Positions 16,226-25,017 are shown, counted from the first letter of the stretch. The stretch: DNA of 64,000 nt from Flavobacterium tagetis (GCF_016735615.1 NZ_JAERSF010000004.1:186001-250000); one strand, 5' to 3'. Numbers and translations: made by a program. The notes: generated by a model from the sequence alone, not told the origin.

Positions 16226-18109
16226 TTATTTAATCATTTCAAAACTTCTCTTAACAAACGCAGTAAGCGCTTCTCCTTTTAATAAGTTTTGAGATAATTT
16301 AGCCAAATCTAAAGCTTGTTTAACCAAATGTTCTTGGTGCGTTTTGTCTTCAGTATTTAAAATGCTTGAAGCCAAATCAGAATTTGTATTTACAACCAAA
16401 TTGTACATTTCTGGCATATTACCCATTCCGAACATTCCGCCACCACCAGTTTGGCTCATTTCTTTCATTCTTCGCATAAATTCTGGCTGCGTGATAATGA
16501 AAGGAGCTGCTTGAGAATCCATAGCTTCTAGCTGAACGCTGTATGCTTTTGGAATATAAGCTTCTAAAGAAGTTTTTAAAGTTGCTTTTTCGTCTTCAGA
16601 TAATTTAGAAATAGTGTTTTCTTCTTTTTTGATTAAATTATCGATATGATCAGAGTCAACACGTACAAAAGTTACATCTTTATTATCGTTTTCAATTTTC
16701 TGAATTAAGTGTGAAATAATCGGAGAATCTAAAAGCAATACTTCATAACCTTTGTCTTTTGCTGCCTCAATATAAGAGTGCTGAGCATCTTTGTTTCCTG
16801 CATAAAGAACTACAAGTTTACCATCTTTATCAGTTTGGTTTTCTTTTAGTTTCTCTTTTAATTCTTCTAAAGTAAAGTAAGTGTCATCTACAGTTGGGTA
16901 TAAAACAAATGCGCCAGCTTTTTCGTAGAACTTCTCTTCAGAAAGCATTCCGTATTCCAAAACGATTTTAATATCGTTCCACTTTGCTTCAAAATCAGCA
17001 CGGTTTTCGTTAAATAAAGCTTTCAATTTATCAGCTACTTTACGAGTAATGTAGTTAGAGATTTTCTTAACTGCACCATCAGCCTGTAAACCAGAACGAG
17101 AAACGTTTAACGGAATATCTGGAGAATCGATCACACCTTTTAACATTGTCAAGAATTCAGGAACGATTCCTTCTACGTTGTCTGTAACGTAAACTTGGTT
17201 TTGATACAGCTGAATTTTGTCTTTCTGGATCTGCATGTCGCTTCCTAATTTCGGGAAATATAAAATACCAGTTAAGTTAAATGGATAATCTACATTTAAG
17301 TGAATGTGGAATAATGGATCCTCAAATTGCATTGGATACAATTCTCTGTAGAAGTTTTTATAATCTTCATCAGATAATTCAGAAGGCTGTTTTGTCCAAG
17401 CTGGATTTGGGTTGTTAATAATGTTGTCAATTTCAACAGTTTCATTAACGTAATCTTCTGGAGCGTCTTCTGGTTTTGGAAGCGTTTCAGTTCTTGTTCC
17501 GAATTTAATCGGAATAGGCATGAACTTGTTGTATTTGTTTAATAAACCGCTGATTTTAGAATCGTCTAAGAATTCTAAAGAATCTTCTGCAATGTGAAGA
17601 ATGATTTCTGTTCCGCGTGAAGTTTTGTCAGCTGGTTCCAGTGTGAATTCTGGGCTTCCGTCGCATGTCCAATGTGCAGCTGGCTCGTCTTTGTATGATT
17701 TTGTAATGATTTCAACTTTTTCAGCTACCATAAAAGCGGAGTAGAAACCAAGACCAAAATGCCCGATGATACCAGAATCTTTAGCAGAATCTTTGTATTT
17801 ATCCAAAAATTCCTCAGCGCCAGAAAATGCTACTTGATTAATGTATTTTTCAACTTCATCAGCAGTCATACCTAAACCTTGATCGATAATGTGGATTTTT
17901 TTACCTTCTTTGTCCACTTTAACTTCGATAATCGGATTTCCGTATTCAACTTTAGCTTCGCCAATGCTGATAAGATGTTTTAATTTTAAAGTAGCATCAG
18001 TACCGTTAGAAACAAGCTCACGCAAGAAAATTTCGTGGTCACTGTACAAGAACTTTTTAATTAAGGGAAAAATGTTTTCTACTGAAACATTAATTTTACC
18101 TGTTGCCAT
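16226..18109 (-). CDS. htpG: molecular chaperone HtpG (Hsp90)
   Basis: Bacterial Hsp90, an ATP-driven cytoplasmic chaperone for late folding of client proteins. Started at 18109 (MATGKINVSVENIFPLIKKF) it has 627 residues. A further 12 codons upstream are open but do not fit the family start. The GHKL ATPase motifs are SNGTDA, DQGLGMT and GHFGLGFYSAFMVA. The middle-domain arginine loop is LNVSRSGLQ. There is a Gly/Met-rich stretch (GGGGMFGMGNMPEM) in the C-terminal dimerisation part. It is a single gene with its own terminator. No CIRCE-like site was seen. Confidence 0.97.
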   Translation of the reverse strand: MATGKINVSVENIFPLIKKFLYSDHEIFLRELVSNGTDATLKLKHLISIGEAKVEYGNPIIEVKVDKEGKKIHIIDQGLGMTADEVEKYINQVAFSGAEEFLDKYKDSAKDSGIIGHFGLGFYSAFMVAEKVEIITKSYKDEPAAHWTCDGSPEFTLEPADKTSRGTEIILHIAEDSLEFLDDSKISGLLNKYNKFMPIPIKFGTRTETLPKPEDAPEDYVNETVEIDNIINNPNPAWTKQPSELSDEDYKNFYRELYPMQFEDPLFHIHLNVDYPFNLTGILYFPKLGSDMQIQKDKIQLYQNQVYVTDNVEGIVPEFLTMLKGVIDSPDIPLNVSRSGLQADGAVKKISNYITRKVADKLKALFNENRADFEAKWNDIKIVLEYGMLSEEKFYEKAGAFVLYPTVDDTYFTLEELKEKLKENQTDKDGKLVVLYAGNKDAQHSYIEAAKDKGYEVLLLDSPIISHLIQKIENDNKDVTFVRVDSDHIDNLIKKEENTISKLSEDEKATLKTSLEAYIPKAYSVQLEAMDSQAAPFIITQPEFMRRMKEMSQTGGGGMFGMGNMPEMYNLVVNTNSDLASSILNTEDKTHQEHLVKQALDLAKLSQNLLKGEALTAFVKRSFEMIK

Positions 18110-18251
18110 ATTTTTTATTTTTTGATTTAATTTGATGATTTTCATTTGTTCAAATAGAATACCAATTGTTTTTTGGGTGACAAAATGTCGGAAATGTTAA
18201 TTTTGAAAGAAAATAAATGGATTGTAAAACAAAAAATATCTGAACGAATCG

Positions 18252-18259
18252 TATATTTG
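18252..18259 (+). promoter_or_regulatory. -7 box of the lipoprotein-OmpA operon
   Basis: TATATTTG, about 53 bases before the ATG at 18312. A TTG lies 27 bases upstream, longer than usual. Confidence 0.5.
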
Positions 18260-18311
18260 TGGTACAATAATTGTTAAAAAGACAAATATTAATCTAAAAA
18301 AATTGTACAAA

Positions 18312-18818
18312 ATGAAGAAGAGTATTTTAATGTGCATGATTGCCGCTCTGTTTTTTGCGTGTAAATCATCTTCGTCCACTGCAGCTTCATCTTCTGAGGC
18401 TACTACACTTTCAACTAAACTTGACAAGAAGACTCAGGTAGCTCTAAAAGGGAATTGGGTTCTAACTAACGTATCTTATCCAGGTTCAGATTATATCAAA
18501 GTAAATTCTTTTGATCTTGCCGATTCTAAATGTTTCATTGGAAGTACTTGGAGCTTTATTTCTAATAATAATAAAGGAAATATGGCTTTAACATCACCAA
18601 GCTGTACTGGATTTTCTTCTCCAATTGTATGGAGTATAAACAGCCAAGGTTTGTTTGTACTTAAAATTCTTAATGCAGGCGAAAAAGCTAAAAAAGTAAG
18701 AGATGGTTATTTGCTAAAAGTTGATGGAGTGACTGAAAGTTCATTTCAGTTAGTAGACAATATCAATGTTGGAGGCCAGGTTAAAGATGTGGTTTACCAA
18801 TTTCAAAGAGCTAATTAA
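18312..18818 (+). CDS. lipocalin-like lipoprotein
   Basis: A 168-residue lipoprotein started at 18312 (MKKSILMCMIAALFFACKSS, lipobox Cys17). A TTG three codons earlier is also open. The mature part begins with a Ser/Thr-rich tether. It then shows LKGNWVLTNVSYPG and a WSF / KVDGVTESSFQLVD pattern like the lipocalin-like lipoproteins of Bacteroidetes (8-stranded barrels). The ligand is unknown. The OmpA-family gene follows after 19 bases, so both are probably one operon of outer-membrane or periplasmic proteins. Confidence 0.75.
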   Translation: MKKSILMCMIAALFFACKSSSSTAASSSEATTLSTKLDKKTQVALKGNWVLTNVSYPGSDYIKVNSFDLADSKCFIGSTWSFISNNNKGNMALTSPSCTGFSSPIVWSINSQGLFVLKILNAGEKAKKVRDGYLLKVDGVTESSFQLVDNINVGGQVKDVVYQFQRAN

Positions 18819-18837
18819 TATTTTAAAGGTATAAAAA

Positions 18838-19533
18838 ATGAGAAAGATAAAGGTTTTAGGATTAAGTAGTTTACTAGTATTAGCTAGCTTTTTTACAAGT
18901 TGCGATTCAGTAAAAAATGCAAATAACACACAAAAAGGAGCAGGAATTGGTGCTGTAGCAGGTGGTGTTATTGGTGGTATTTTAGGAAATAATATTGGTC
19001 GAGGCGGAAACGCTGCTTTAGGAGCTGTAATTGGAGCTGCTGTAGGTGGTGGAACTGGAGCTTTAATCGGAAATAAAATGGATAAGCAAGCTCGTGAAAT
19101 TGATCAAGCTTTGCCAGGTGCTGATGTTGAAAGAGTTGGAGAAGGAATTCACTTGACTTTGAATGAAAATGCGGTTCGTTTTGATACTAACAAATCTACT
19201 TTGACTACTCAAGCAAAAGCTAATTTAGATAAATTGATCCCTGTATTTACAGATTACGGAGATACTAATATTGAAATTTTTGGTTATACTGACAATACAG
19301 GAAAACCAGAGTATAACTTGACACTTTCAGGACAAAGAGCTGCTTCTGTTCAGGCTTATTTGGTTTCTAAAGGATTAAAAGCAAGCCGTTTCAAAACTTC
19401 TGGTTTAGGAATTGCAGATCCAATTGCAACAAATGACACTCCAGAAGGAAGAGCGCAAAACCGTCGTGTTGAATTCTCTATTACAGCAAACGACAAAATG
19501 GTAAATGACGCTAAAGCGGAAGCTGGAAAATAA
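18838..19533 (+). CDS. OmpA-family lipoprotein with glycine zipper
   Basis: A 231-residue YiaD-like protein. The lipobox is FFTSC (Cys22). A glycine-zipper region follows (about 38-80, GAVAGGVIGGILG and GAVIGAAVGGGTGALIG), which may insert into or pack on the membrane. The C-terminal OmpA domain (about 110-225) has FDTNKSTL, the peptidoglycan-binding segment GYTDNTGKPEYNLTLSGQRA and RVEFSI. It is expected to tie the outer membrane to peptidoglycan. It is the second gene of an operon and ends at a terminator. Confidence 0.9.
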   Translation: MRKIKVLGLSSLLVLASFFTSCDSVKNANNTQKGAGIGAVAGGVIGGILGNNIGRGGNAALGAVIGAAVGGGTGALIGNKMDKQAREIDQALPGADVERVGEGIHLTLNENAVRFDTNKSTLTTQAKANLDKLIPVFTDYGDTNIEIFGYTDNTGKPEYNLTLSGQRAASVQAYLVSKGLKASRFKTSGLGIADPIATNDTPEGRAQNRRVEFSITANDKMVNDAKAEAGK

Positions 19534-19554
19534 TTTCAAGACAAAATAAAATAT

Positions 19555-19590
19555 AAAAAAAGCTGTTTCATAAATGAAGCAGCTTTTTTT
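19555..19590 (+). terminator. terminator of the OmpA operon
   Basis: The stem AAAAGCTGTTTC / GAAGCAGCTTTT with one G-T pair is followed by a T-run. It also marks the left border of the toxin-like array. Confidence 0.85.
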
Positions 19591-19695
19591 ATAAACGAAC
19601 TTTATTCACTTTTTAATACGTTTTACGAAATATTCAAAATACCGATTTTATGAAAATTATGGTTTATTAGAATTAACATAATCTTCCTAATAAAA

Positions 19696-20136
19696 CTATT
19701 CGATTGAATTTAAATATGAATAGTCCATAACCTTAACTTCTTTTAGTTTAATAGAAAACCAACCGATATCATCATAATTTATTAAGTATATTTTCTTCTT
19801 TTCGAAAAGAAGTTTTTTTGCGTTTTCATAACTAAACATATTTGTTAAGTAATTATGATTTATTATTATATCTTTCTTTTCTCTTAAAAACGATTTATTC
19901 TCTGTTTTTTGTTCTGGAGTTAGTGCGGAGTGATAAAAAATAATATGATTATGCTTGTAATATTCACCAAAAATAAAAAAATAATCTGCATAACTTTTAT
20001 TTTGTGGTACTACCATTTGTTTAAAAAGATCTTTTTTGAAATAGATATATAAAGTATCTGATTTTCTAATCTCATCAATATCTTGACTATAAATGGAAAA
20101 TGATAAAAATAGAATTATAAAAGAGAAATTTTTCAT
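19696..20136 (-). CDS. small secreted array protein I (putative immunity)
   Basis: 146 residues with a signal peptide ending in IYSQ. It is the last of nine paralogs in this array, which share a signal peptide, a K-x-D-T-[IL]-[YF] strand (here RKSDTLYIYF, about 25-34), a basic centre (KSFLREKKDIIINHNYL) and a late [IV]Y-[IL]-ID/NY strand followed by EVKVM. The first 39 residues and the upstream gene end are nearly identical at DNA level to protein D at 23041, showing recent duplication. It starts 6 bases after gene H. I do not recognise the family. Immunity function is inferred from its place behind toxin-tip remnants. Confidence 0.75.
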   Translation of the reverse strand: MKNFSFIILFLSFSIYSQDIDEIRKSDTLYIYFKKDLFKQMVVPQNKSYADYFFIFGEYYKHNHIIFYHSALTPEQKTENKSFLREKKDIIINHNYLTNMFSYENAKKLLFEKKKIYLINYDDIGWFSIKLKEVKVMDYSYLNSIE

Positions 20137-20142
20137 TTGTTT

Positions 20143-20592
20143 TTATTCAATGCTTTTAGGTAAAGTTCCCATGACTTTGACCTCTTTTAATTTTATCGTA
20201 AACCACCCAATATCGTCATCGTCTATTAGGTATACCTTCTTTTTGTGACCTATTAAATCTGTTGCTTCAGCTAAATTATATTTGGTTATAAAATCATATG
20301 TGACAATTAAATCCTTATTCTTTTTTAAAAAAGATTTGCTTATTTTTTTTTCTTCAGGCGATAGATAATCATGGGTAAAGGTCATAGGAAAAGAGTTTTT
20401 GAAGGTAAAGAAATATTCATCACGCTTTTCTATGTTTTTATTTTTAATAATTTTTGTGTATAAATGCAGTTGATCTTTAGATAATTTAAAGTGGACGTAA
20501 ATAGTATCAGAGTTTTTTATTTTTTCTAAATTTTGAGAATTAATCTCTGTTTGAAAAAAAAATATACAGAAAAAAAGAAAAAGTGTTTTCAT
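20143..20592 (-). CDS. small secreted array protein H (putative immunity)
   Basis: 149 residues. The signal peptide ends INSQ and is followed by NLEKIKNSDTIYVHF, the family motif. The C-terminal 60 residues (from about NKDLIVTYDF to TLPKSIE) are almost the same as those of protein C at 23497, including the acidic IDDDDIGWFTIKL. The N-terminal halves differ clearly. So H and C are either a mosaic or a fast-diverging pair. It is co-transcribed with G and I, with 6-base gaps. Predicted to be periplasmic or secreted. Function inferred only. Confidence 0.75.
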   Translation of the reverse strand: MKTLFLFFCIFFFQTEINSQNLEKIKNSDTIYVHFKLSKDQLHLYTKIIKNKNIEKRDEYFFTFKNSFPMTFTHDYLSPEEKKISKSFLKKNKDLIVTYDFITKYNLAEATDLIGHKKKVYLIDDDDIGWFTIKLKEVKVMGTLPKSIE

Positions 20593-20598
20593 AATTTT

Positions 20599-21081
20599 TT
20601 AATTGCTTAAATACGAATAGTTTATTAGCTTGACTTCATATATTTTTGCACATTTAAATAAAGAAGGAGTTTTATCTATAACAAAAATCTTCTTGTCTTT
20701 AAGTAAATCAATAGTTTTATTATAACCCAACTTAATAAAGAAATTATAATTTAAAATAATTTTAGAATTAATCTGTTTTAATTTATAATTACATATTTTT
20801 TTTACTAAATCTTTAGATTTTGAGTTGGTTAGTTGAAAATAATATGCATCTGGCTTTTTGTTTTCAGATAAATACACGTAAAAATGATTGAACTCAGTAA
20901 TAGATTTATCAAAAATATTTTTAGTGATAATTGTTGTTTTTTCCATGGTTTTTGAAGAGTCTATGAATTTTATGTAAATAGTATCTCCTTTTCTTAGATC
21001 ATTAATATCTTGAGAATAAATTTTAAAGGAACATATTATTAGGATAATATATATGGTGTAATATTTATTGGCGAAGTACAT
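20599..21081 (-). CDS. small secreted array protein G (putative immunity)
   Basis: 160 residues. The N-terminal hydrophobic segment ends IYSQ, followed by DINDLRKGDTIYIKF, the array motif. The late strand is IFVIDKTPSLF with KIYEVKLINYSYL. It directly follows tip remnant 3. Its start codon overlaps the end of that remnant by 17 bases, so translation could once have been coupled to a toxin tip. Unit 1 of the array has no separate counterpart of G, so G is the extra gene that makes unit 2 longer. Confidence 0.7.
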   Translation of the reverse strand: MYFANKYYTIYIILIICSFKIYSQDINDLRKGDTIYIKFIDSSKTMEKTTIITKNIFDKSITEFNHFYVYLSENKKPDAYYFQLTNSKSKDLVKKICNYKLKQINSKIILNYNFFIKLGYNKTIDLLKDKKIFVIDKTPSLFKCAKIYEVKLINYSYLSN

Positions 21082-21523
21082 TTTTACAGAGATTATTATA
21101 TTGATTATAGTTATTCATTTTAATTGTATCAATTATGATGGTTGGGTTTCCAGAACTGTCAAAAGTTCCAATCTCTTTTTTAAAGAATGATGAATTTTGT
21201 AATCCCGATAAGGAAATGTTTTGCAAACATGTACTCCAGTTAAAAGGAACCCTAAGGGTTGTATTTGGATATAATGGTCGTAATGTCCTAGATGTTATTT
21301 CCGTATTGTCATCTGCTGAGACTAACTTATCTTTTATCTCCGCAAGAACTTTTTCCATTGTTGGTATCATATAGTTATAGATAAAATTATGTTGCGCCTG
21401 ATCATTATTAAAACCATTGTAACTTTTGTTTACAATGTTATAAAAATCTTCATTATTAATATTAGGGATATTTCCAAGCTGGCCATCGCATAGTTTTACA
21501 TTTAGAAGGGCATGTGATGATAT
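21065..21523 (-). pseudogene. toxin-tip remnant 3 (C-terminal fragment of the HExxH lipoprotein)
   Basis: Translating upstream of the first Met gives an open stretch reading SHALLNVKLCDGQLGNIPN, later QAQHNFIYNYMIPTMEKVLAEIKD. This aligns with HAYLFVK...EQHDFMYNRMIPTMQTVLSEIRD of the intact protein (residues 424-475). A stop lies just before, in place of the HExxH region, and there is no start or signal peptide. The tail (FNWSTCLQNISLSGLQNSSFF) is a variant of the intact tail and closest to remnant 1. It is a cassette without a head, followed at once by proteins G, H and I. Confidence 0.75.
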
Positions 21524-21579
21524 CTAACGAATGTTTAACATTTTGACTAAAAAATAAAGTTTGAATTATTAAATTATAA

Positions 21580-22041
21580 TTATTCAATACTTGGGCAATA
21601 GTTCATTGAATTTACTTCATAAATTGTTTTTTCATTATAATCAATTATGTAAATTACTTTTAATTGTGAAAAAATATTACACGCAATTTGTTCATATGCA
21701 TAATGTTTTAATGATGAGATTGAAATTATTAGGTTTTTCTTCTCCTTAAGGAATTTTTTATTTATTTTCTTTTTTTCAGAAATTATATTTGAATTCTTTT
21801 TTTCAAGGTTTTTATATTTTGCATGTTCAAAATTTAAGTTTATCATACTATTTTTTATATAAAATTGAAAAATTTTTTCGCCAAAATTATTTGCTGTGAT
21901 TCGAGTTTCAACATCGAATTTTTTCTCGGTTTTACCTTCTTTAAATTTGACATATATAGTATCAAGTTTTTTTAAATAGTCATAATTTTGACTGTAAGTA
22001 GAAAATGATAGAAATAGAATTATAAAAAAGATATTTCTCAT
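21580..22041 (-). CDS. small secreted array protein F (putative immunity)
   Basis: 153 residues, signal peptide ending TYSQ, then NYDYLKKLDTIYVKF. It differs from protein B at 24468 by only a handful of residues, and the near-identity continues at DNA level through the downstream gap into remnant 3. The late strand is VIYIIDYNEKTIYEVNSMNYC, with a conserved Cys pair in B and F (IACNIF, NYCPSIE). It sits 12 bases after gene E and downstream of tip remnant 2, matching B's place behind the intact tip. Confidence 0.78.
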   Translation of the reverse strand: MRNIFFIILFLSFSTYSQNYDYLKKLDTIYVKFKEGKTEKKFDVETRITANNFGEKIFQFYIKNSMINLNFEHAKYKNLEKKNSNIISEKKKINKKFLKEKKNLIISISSLKHYAYEQIACNIFSQLKVIYIIDYNEKTIYEVNSMNYCPSIE

Positions 22042-22053
22042 TTGATTTTATAA

Positions 22054-22509
22054 TTATTCTTTATAACTACAAGAATTAATGTGCATAACCTTATAAATTG
22101 TGTATTTTTTATTTCTTTTTTCAGAGAGATCAATTATATAATAAGTTTTAATTCTTGTAAATAACTCGCATTGAATATCTTGATAATTAAATCTTTTTAA
22201 GTTGTTAATCGGAACTGTTTTTTTTCTAACTTTTCTTAAATACAGTTTGTCTACCATTTTGAAGTCTAAAGCTCTATTAGAAGTTTTTTTAAGCTCAAAA
22301 TCAAAATAATGTGCATCTTTTTTTTTGTAATTAAAAATATAACTTCTGTTTTTAAATCCATCTTTTTCTTCAGGGTAATCAATTTTAAGGTTATATTTTC
22401 CCTTTTGAAAAGGAATGTAAATTGTATCTAATTTTTTTATATAATCAAAATCTTGCGAATATGTAATTTTTGATAGTAATATTAAAATTATAATAAGTAT
22501 GTTTTTCAT
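22054..22509 (-). CDS. small secreted array protein E (putative immunity)
   Basis: 151 residues, signal peptide ending TYSQ, then DFDYIKKLDTIYIPF. It is nearest in pattern to protein A (KLDTI[FY], an [IF]-[DE]-[YF]-P segment, KSYLRK-like YLRKVRKK and a YIID late strand). It starts 11 bases after tip remnant 2, the same order as A behind the intact tip. That parallel is one reason to read the array as two copies of one unit. Predicted to be periplasmic or secreted. Function inferred only. Confidence 0.75.
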   Translation of the reverse strand: MKNILIIILILLSKITYSQDFDYIKKLDTIYIPFQKGKYNLKIDYPEEKDGFKNRSYIFNYKKKDAHYFDFELKKTSNRALDFKMVDKLYLRKVRKKTVPINNLKRFNYQDIQCELFTRIKTYYIIDLSEKRNKKYTIYKVMHINSCSYKE

Positions 22510-22520
22510 AATCAGTTTTT

Positions 22521-22985
22521 TTATTTGTTTAAATCTTCATGACCATATTCAATATATTTAACAAAAAGTTTCCATTTGTCTGAGTTTGAAGGATAATCTA
22601 CTTTAAAACAATTAGCCTCATCCAATCCTTTTATACTTAGGAATTTGTAGTATTCATTCCAATCCCAAGGAGTTGAAGTCAAAGGTATTATAGTTGGGTG
22701 CATTGTTCGTGCCTGTACTTCAGTTCTTCCTGTTTGAGTAGTAACTGAATCTCTAATTTCGGAAAGTACTGTTTGCATAGTAGGTATCATTCTGTTATAC
22801 ATAAAATCATGTTGTTCTTTTGGAGTTGGATACATTGTATTTAGAATTTTTACAAAATCTGCGCCAACACTAGGGTTATTGGCTTTTACAAAAAGATATG
22901 CGTGTATACATTCATGCAAAATGGTTTTTGCATTTTCTATATTGGTTTGGCTCATTGTAGTTCCCGCAATCAATATTTGTTTGCT
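22521..22985 (-). pseudogene. toxin-tip remnant 2 (C-terminal 154 residues of the HExxH lipoprotein)
   Basis: From SKQILIAG through SEIRD this is almost identical at DNA level (about 240 bases, few mismatches) to residues 397-475 of the intact protein, including HECIHAY. Identity breaks sharply at the codon for Ser397, where a stop (TAA) and a chance TTG stand. There is no signal peptide, lipobox or Cys-rich region. The last about 75 residues keep the pattern W..YYKFLS..GL....CF but are strongly diverged. It is an orphan tip able to recombine with the intact gene. Confidence 0.8.
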
Positions 22986-23040
22986 CAATTAACAACATAT
23001 TTATAAAGCAAATTCTGTGTTTGATTCTATAATAACATCT

Positions 23041-23490
23041 TTATTCTATAGGATAGGTACGCTCTGTTATTTTTGCTTCAACCAGTTTTACTTTTGATTT
23101 GCAAAAATTTGAGTGATCAATGATATATATATTTTTCTTCTGCAGAAGCAATTTCTCGCTTTTAAAATAGCCCAAATTTTTAAGGAATTTATAATCAACT
23201 ATTAGATCTTTTTTTTCTTTTAAAAAGGATTTTTTTTCCCATTTAACTTCAGGTGTTATCAAATAATGATTAAATAGTACATAATACTGCCTTACTGCAG
23301 TTGTTTCGATTGAAAAATAAAAATAATAGTCATAATTATCTCTGTTGACAACATTATTTCTTGCCCTTATTTGGTTCACATTGTCATTTTTGAAATAGAT
23401 ATATAAAGTATCTGATTTTCTAATCTCATCAATATCTTGACTATAAATAGAAAATGATAAAAATAGAATTATAAAAGAGAAATTTTTCAT
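23041..23490 (-). CDS. small secreted array protein D (putative immunity)
   Basis: 149 residues. The first 35 residues (signal peptide ending IYSQ, then DIDEIRKSDTLYIYF) match protein I almost exactly. The centre and C-terminus differ (KKSFLKEKKDLIVDYKFL, NIYIIDHSNFCKSKVKLVEAK). It starts 6 bases after gene C and precedes tip remnant 2. It is the D/I member of the two-unit duplication. Predicted to be exported. I do not recognise the family beyond this window. Confidence 0.75.
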   Translation of the reverse strand: MKNFSFIILFLSFSIYSQDIDEIRKSDTLYIYFKNDNVNQIRARNNVVNRDNYDYYFYFSIETTAVRQYYVLFNHYLITPEVKWEKKSFLKEKKDLIVDYKFLKNLGYFKSEKLLLQKKNIYIIDHSNFCKSKVKLVEAKITERTYPIE

Positions 23491-23496
23491 TTGTTT

Positions 23497-23982
23497 CTAT
23501 TCAATGCTTTGAGGTAAAGTTCCCATGACTTTGACCTCTTTTAATTTTATCGTAAACCACCCAATATCGTCATCGTCTATTAAATATACCTTCTGTTTAT
23601 GGCCTATTAAATCTGTTGCTTCTGCTAAATTGTATTTGGTTAAAAAGTCGTAAGTAATAATCACATCTTTGTTTTTTCGTAGAAATGATCTTTTTTCTTT
23701 TTTTTCTTCAGGACTTATAGAGTAATGATGGGTAAAGGTCATTAAAATTTGATAACCACCAAGATATCCAAAGATGTAGTAGTAGTTATAATATTTCATT
23801 TTTGTATTTGAAGTTATTTCTTCATTGACATGTTGATTGTTTTTATCTTTCTTGAAAAATATGTATAAAGTATCAGATTTTTTTATTTTTTCTAAATTTT
23901 GGGATGATATGTGTACTGGAATTATTAATAAAATAATAACACATAATTTAAAAATCTTAAGGGCGTAAATTTTGTCGACCAT
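23497..23982 (-). CDS. small secreted array protein C (putative immunity)
   Basis: 161 residues. A longer N-terminal segment (MVDKIYALKIFKLCVIILLI) leads to ISSQNLEKIKKSDTLYIFF. The C-terminal 60 residues are nearly those of protein H, including IDDDDIGWFTIKLKEVKVMG. Its start overlaps the end of tip remnant 1 by 26 bases. The first residues may therefore be borrowed from the tip-end sequence, and a shorter start cannot be excluded. Predicted to be exported. Function inferred only. Confidence 0.72.
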   Translation of the reverse strand: MVDKIYALKIFKLCVIILLIIPVHISSQNLEKIKKSDTLYIFFKKDKNNQHVNEEITSNTKMKYYNYYYIFGYLGGYQILMTFTHHYSISPEEKKEKRSFLRKNKDVIITYDFLTKYNLAEATDLIGHKQKVYLIDDDDIGWFTIKLKEVKVMGTLPQSIE

Positions 23983-24411
23983 AGCTATTATATTGATTGT
24001 AACTTTGCATTAATGTTTGGTTAACTGTAATGTTGGGTGTTCCATCATTATTAAAGGTTCCGATTTCATTTTGAAAGAACGAGCAATTTTGAAGTCCTGA
24101 TAGAGATAAATTGTGATAAAAGTCGTTCCAATTGAAATCTGTTCTAGGAGAATTGTCATAAGGGATGTGCATGCCAAGACCGGATAATGTAATGCTTTCT
24201 TCAGATGATACTAACTTATCTTTTATCTCCGCAAGAACTTTTTCCATTGTTGGTATCATATAGTTATAGATAAAATTATGTTGCGCCTGATCATTATTAA
24301 AACCATTGTAACTTTTGTTTACAATGTTATAAAATCTTCATTATTAATATTAGGGATATTTCCAAGCTGGCCATCGCATAATTTTACATTTAGAAAGGCA
24401 TGTGATGATAT
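23957..24411 (-). pseudogene. toxin-tip remnant 1 (frameshifted C-terminal fragment)
   Basis: The same fragment type as remnant 3. The upstream 170 bases are nearly identical to those of remnant 3 but carry a one-base deletion (four A instead of five near 24332), so the frame is broken between the histidine region and MIPTMEKVLAEIKD. The intact stretch of 100 residues from 24259 encodes the tail, with FNWNDFYHNLSLSGLQNCSFF. There is no start, signal peptide or HExxH. It is followed by proteins C and D. Confidence 0.78.
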
Positions 24412-24467
24412 CTAACGAATGTTTAACATTTTGACTAAAAAATAAAGTTTGAATTATTAAATTATAA

Positions 24468-24929
24468 TTATTCAATACTTGGGCAATAGTTCATTGAATT
24501 TACTTCATAAATTGTTTTTTCATTATAATCAATTATGTAAATTACTTTTAATTGTGAAAAAATATTACACGCAATTTGTTCATATGCATAATATTTTAAT
24601 GATGAGATTGAAATTATTAGGTTTTTCTTCTCCTTAAGGAATTTTTTATTTATTTTCTTTTTTTCAGAAATTATATTTGAGTTCTTTTTTTCAAGGTTTT
24701 TATATTTTGCATGTTCAAAATTTAAGTTTATCATACTATTTTTTATATAAAATTGAAAAATTTTTTCGCCAAAATTATTTGCTGTGATTCGAGTTTCAAC
24801 ATCGAACTTTTTCTCGTTTTTACCTTCTTTAAATTTGATATATATAGTATCAAGTTTTTTTATATAATCATAATTTTGACTGTAAGAAGAAAATGATAGA
24901 AATAGAATTACAAAAAAGATATTTCTCAT
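24468..24929 (-). CDS. small secreted array protein B (putative immunity)
   Basis: 153 residues, signal peptide ending SYSQ, then NYDYIKKLDTIYIKF. It is nearly identical to protein F, and the duplicated DNA runs on into remnant 1. It has a basic, Lys-rich centre (KKKINKKFLKEKKNLIISI) and the late strand VIYIIDYNEKTIYEV. Very high Lys, Asn and Ile content reflects AT-rich DNA. It follows protein A, with a gene fossil in between. Confidence 0.78.
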   Translation of the reverse strand: MRNIFFVILFLSFSSYSQNYDYIKKLDTIYIKFKEGKNEKKFDVETRITANNFGEKIFQFYIKNSMINLNFEHAKYKNLEKKNSNIISEKKKINKKFLKEKKNLIISISSLKYYAYEQIACNIFSQLKVIYIIDYNEKTIYEVNSMNYCPSIE

Positions 24930-24945
24930 TTGATTTTAAAATGTT

Positions 24946-25017
24946 TTATTCACCTATTGGACAATAATTTAGCAGAAACACACGATATACATTCACATTT
25001 CCTTTTTTGTTTTTAAA
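24946..25017 (-). pseudogene. fossil of an array protein (C-terminal 23 residues)
   Basis: Between genes A and B the minus strand reads NFKNKKGNVNVYRVFLLNYC then PIGE and a stop. This matches the ends of B and F (TIYEVNSMNYCPSIE) and of E (KYTIYKVMHINSC). A stop lies just upstream, so only the tail of a lost tenth member remains. Confidence 0.55.

Noticed and set aside
21135..21374. Plus-strand open frame across tip remnant 3
   Set aside because: The minus-strand frame has clear homology to the intact lipoprotein. The plus frame is only its shadow.
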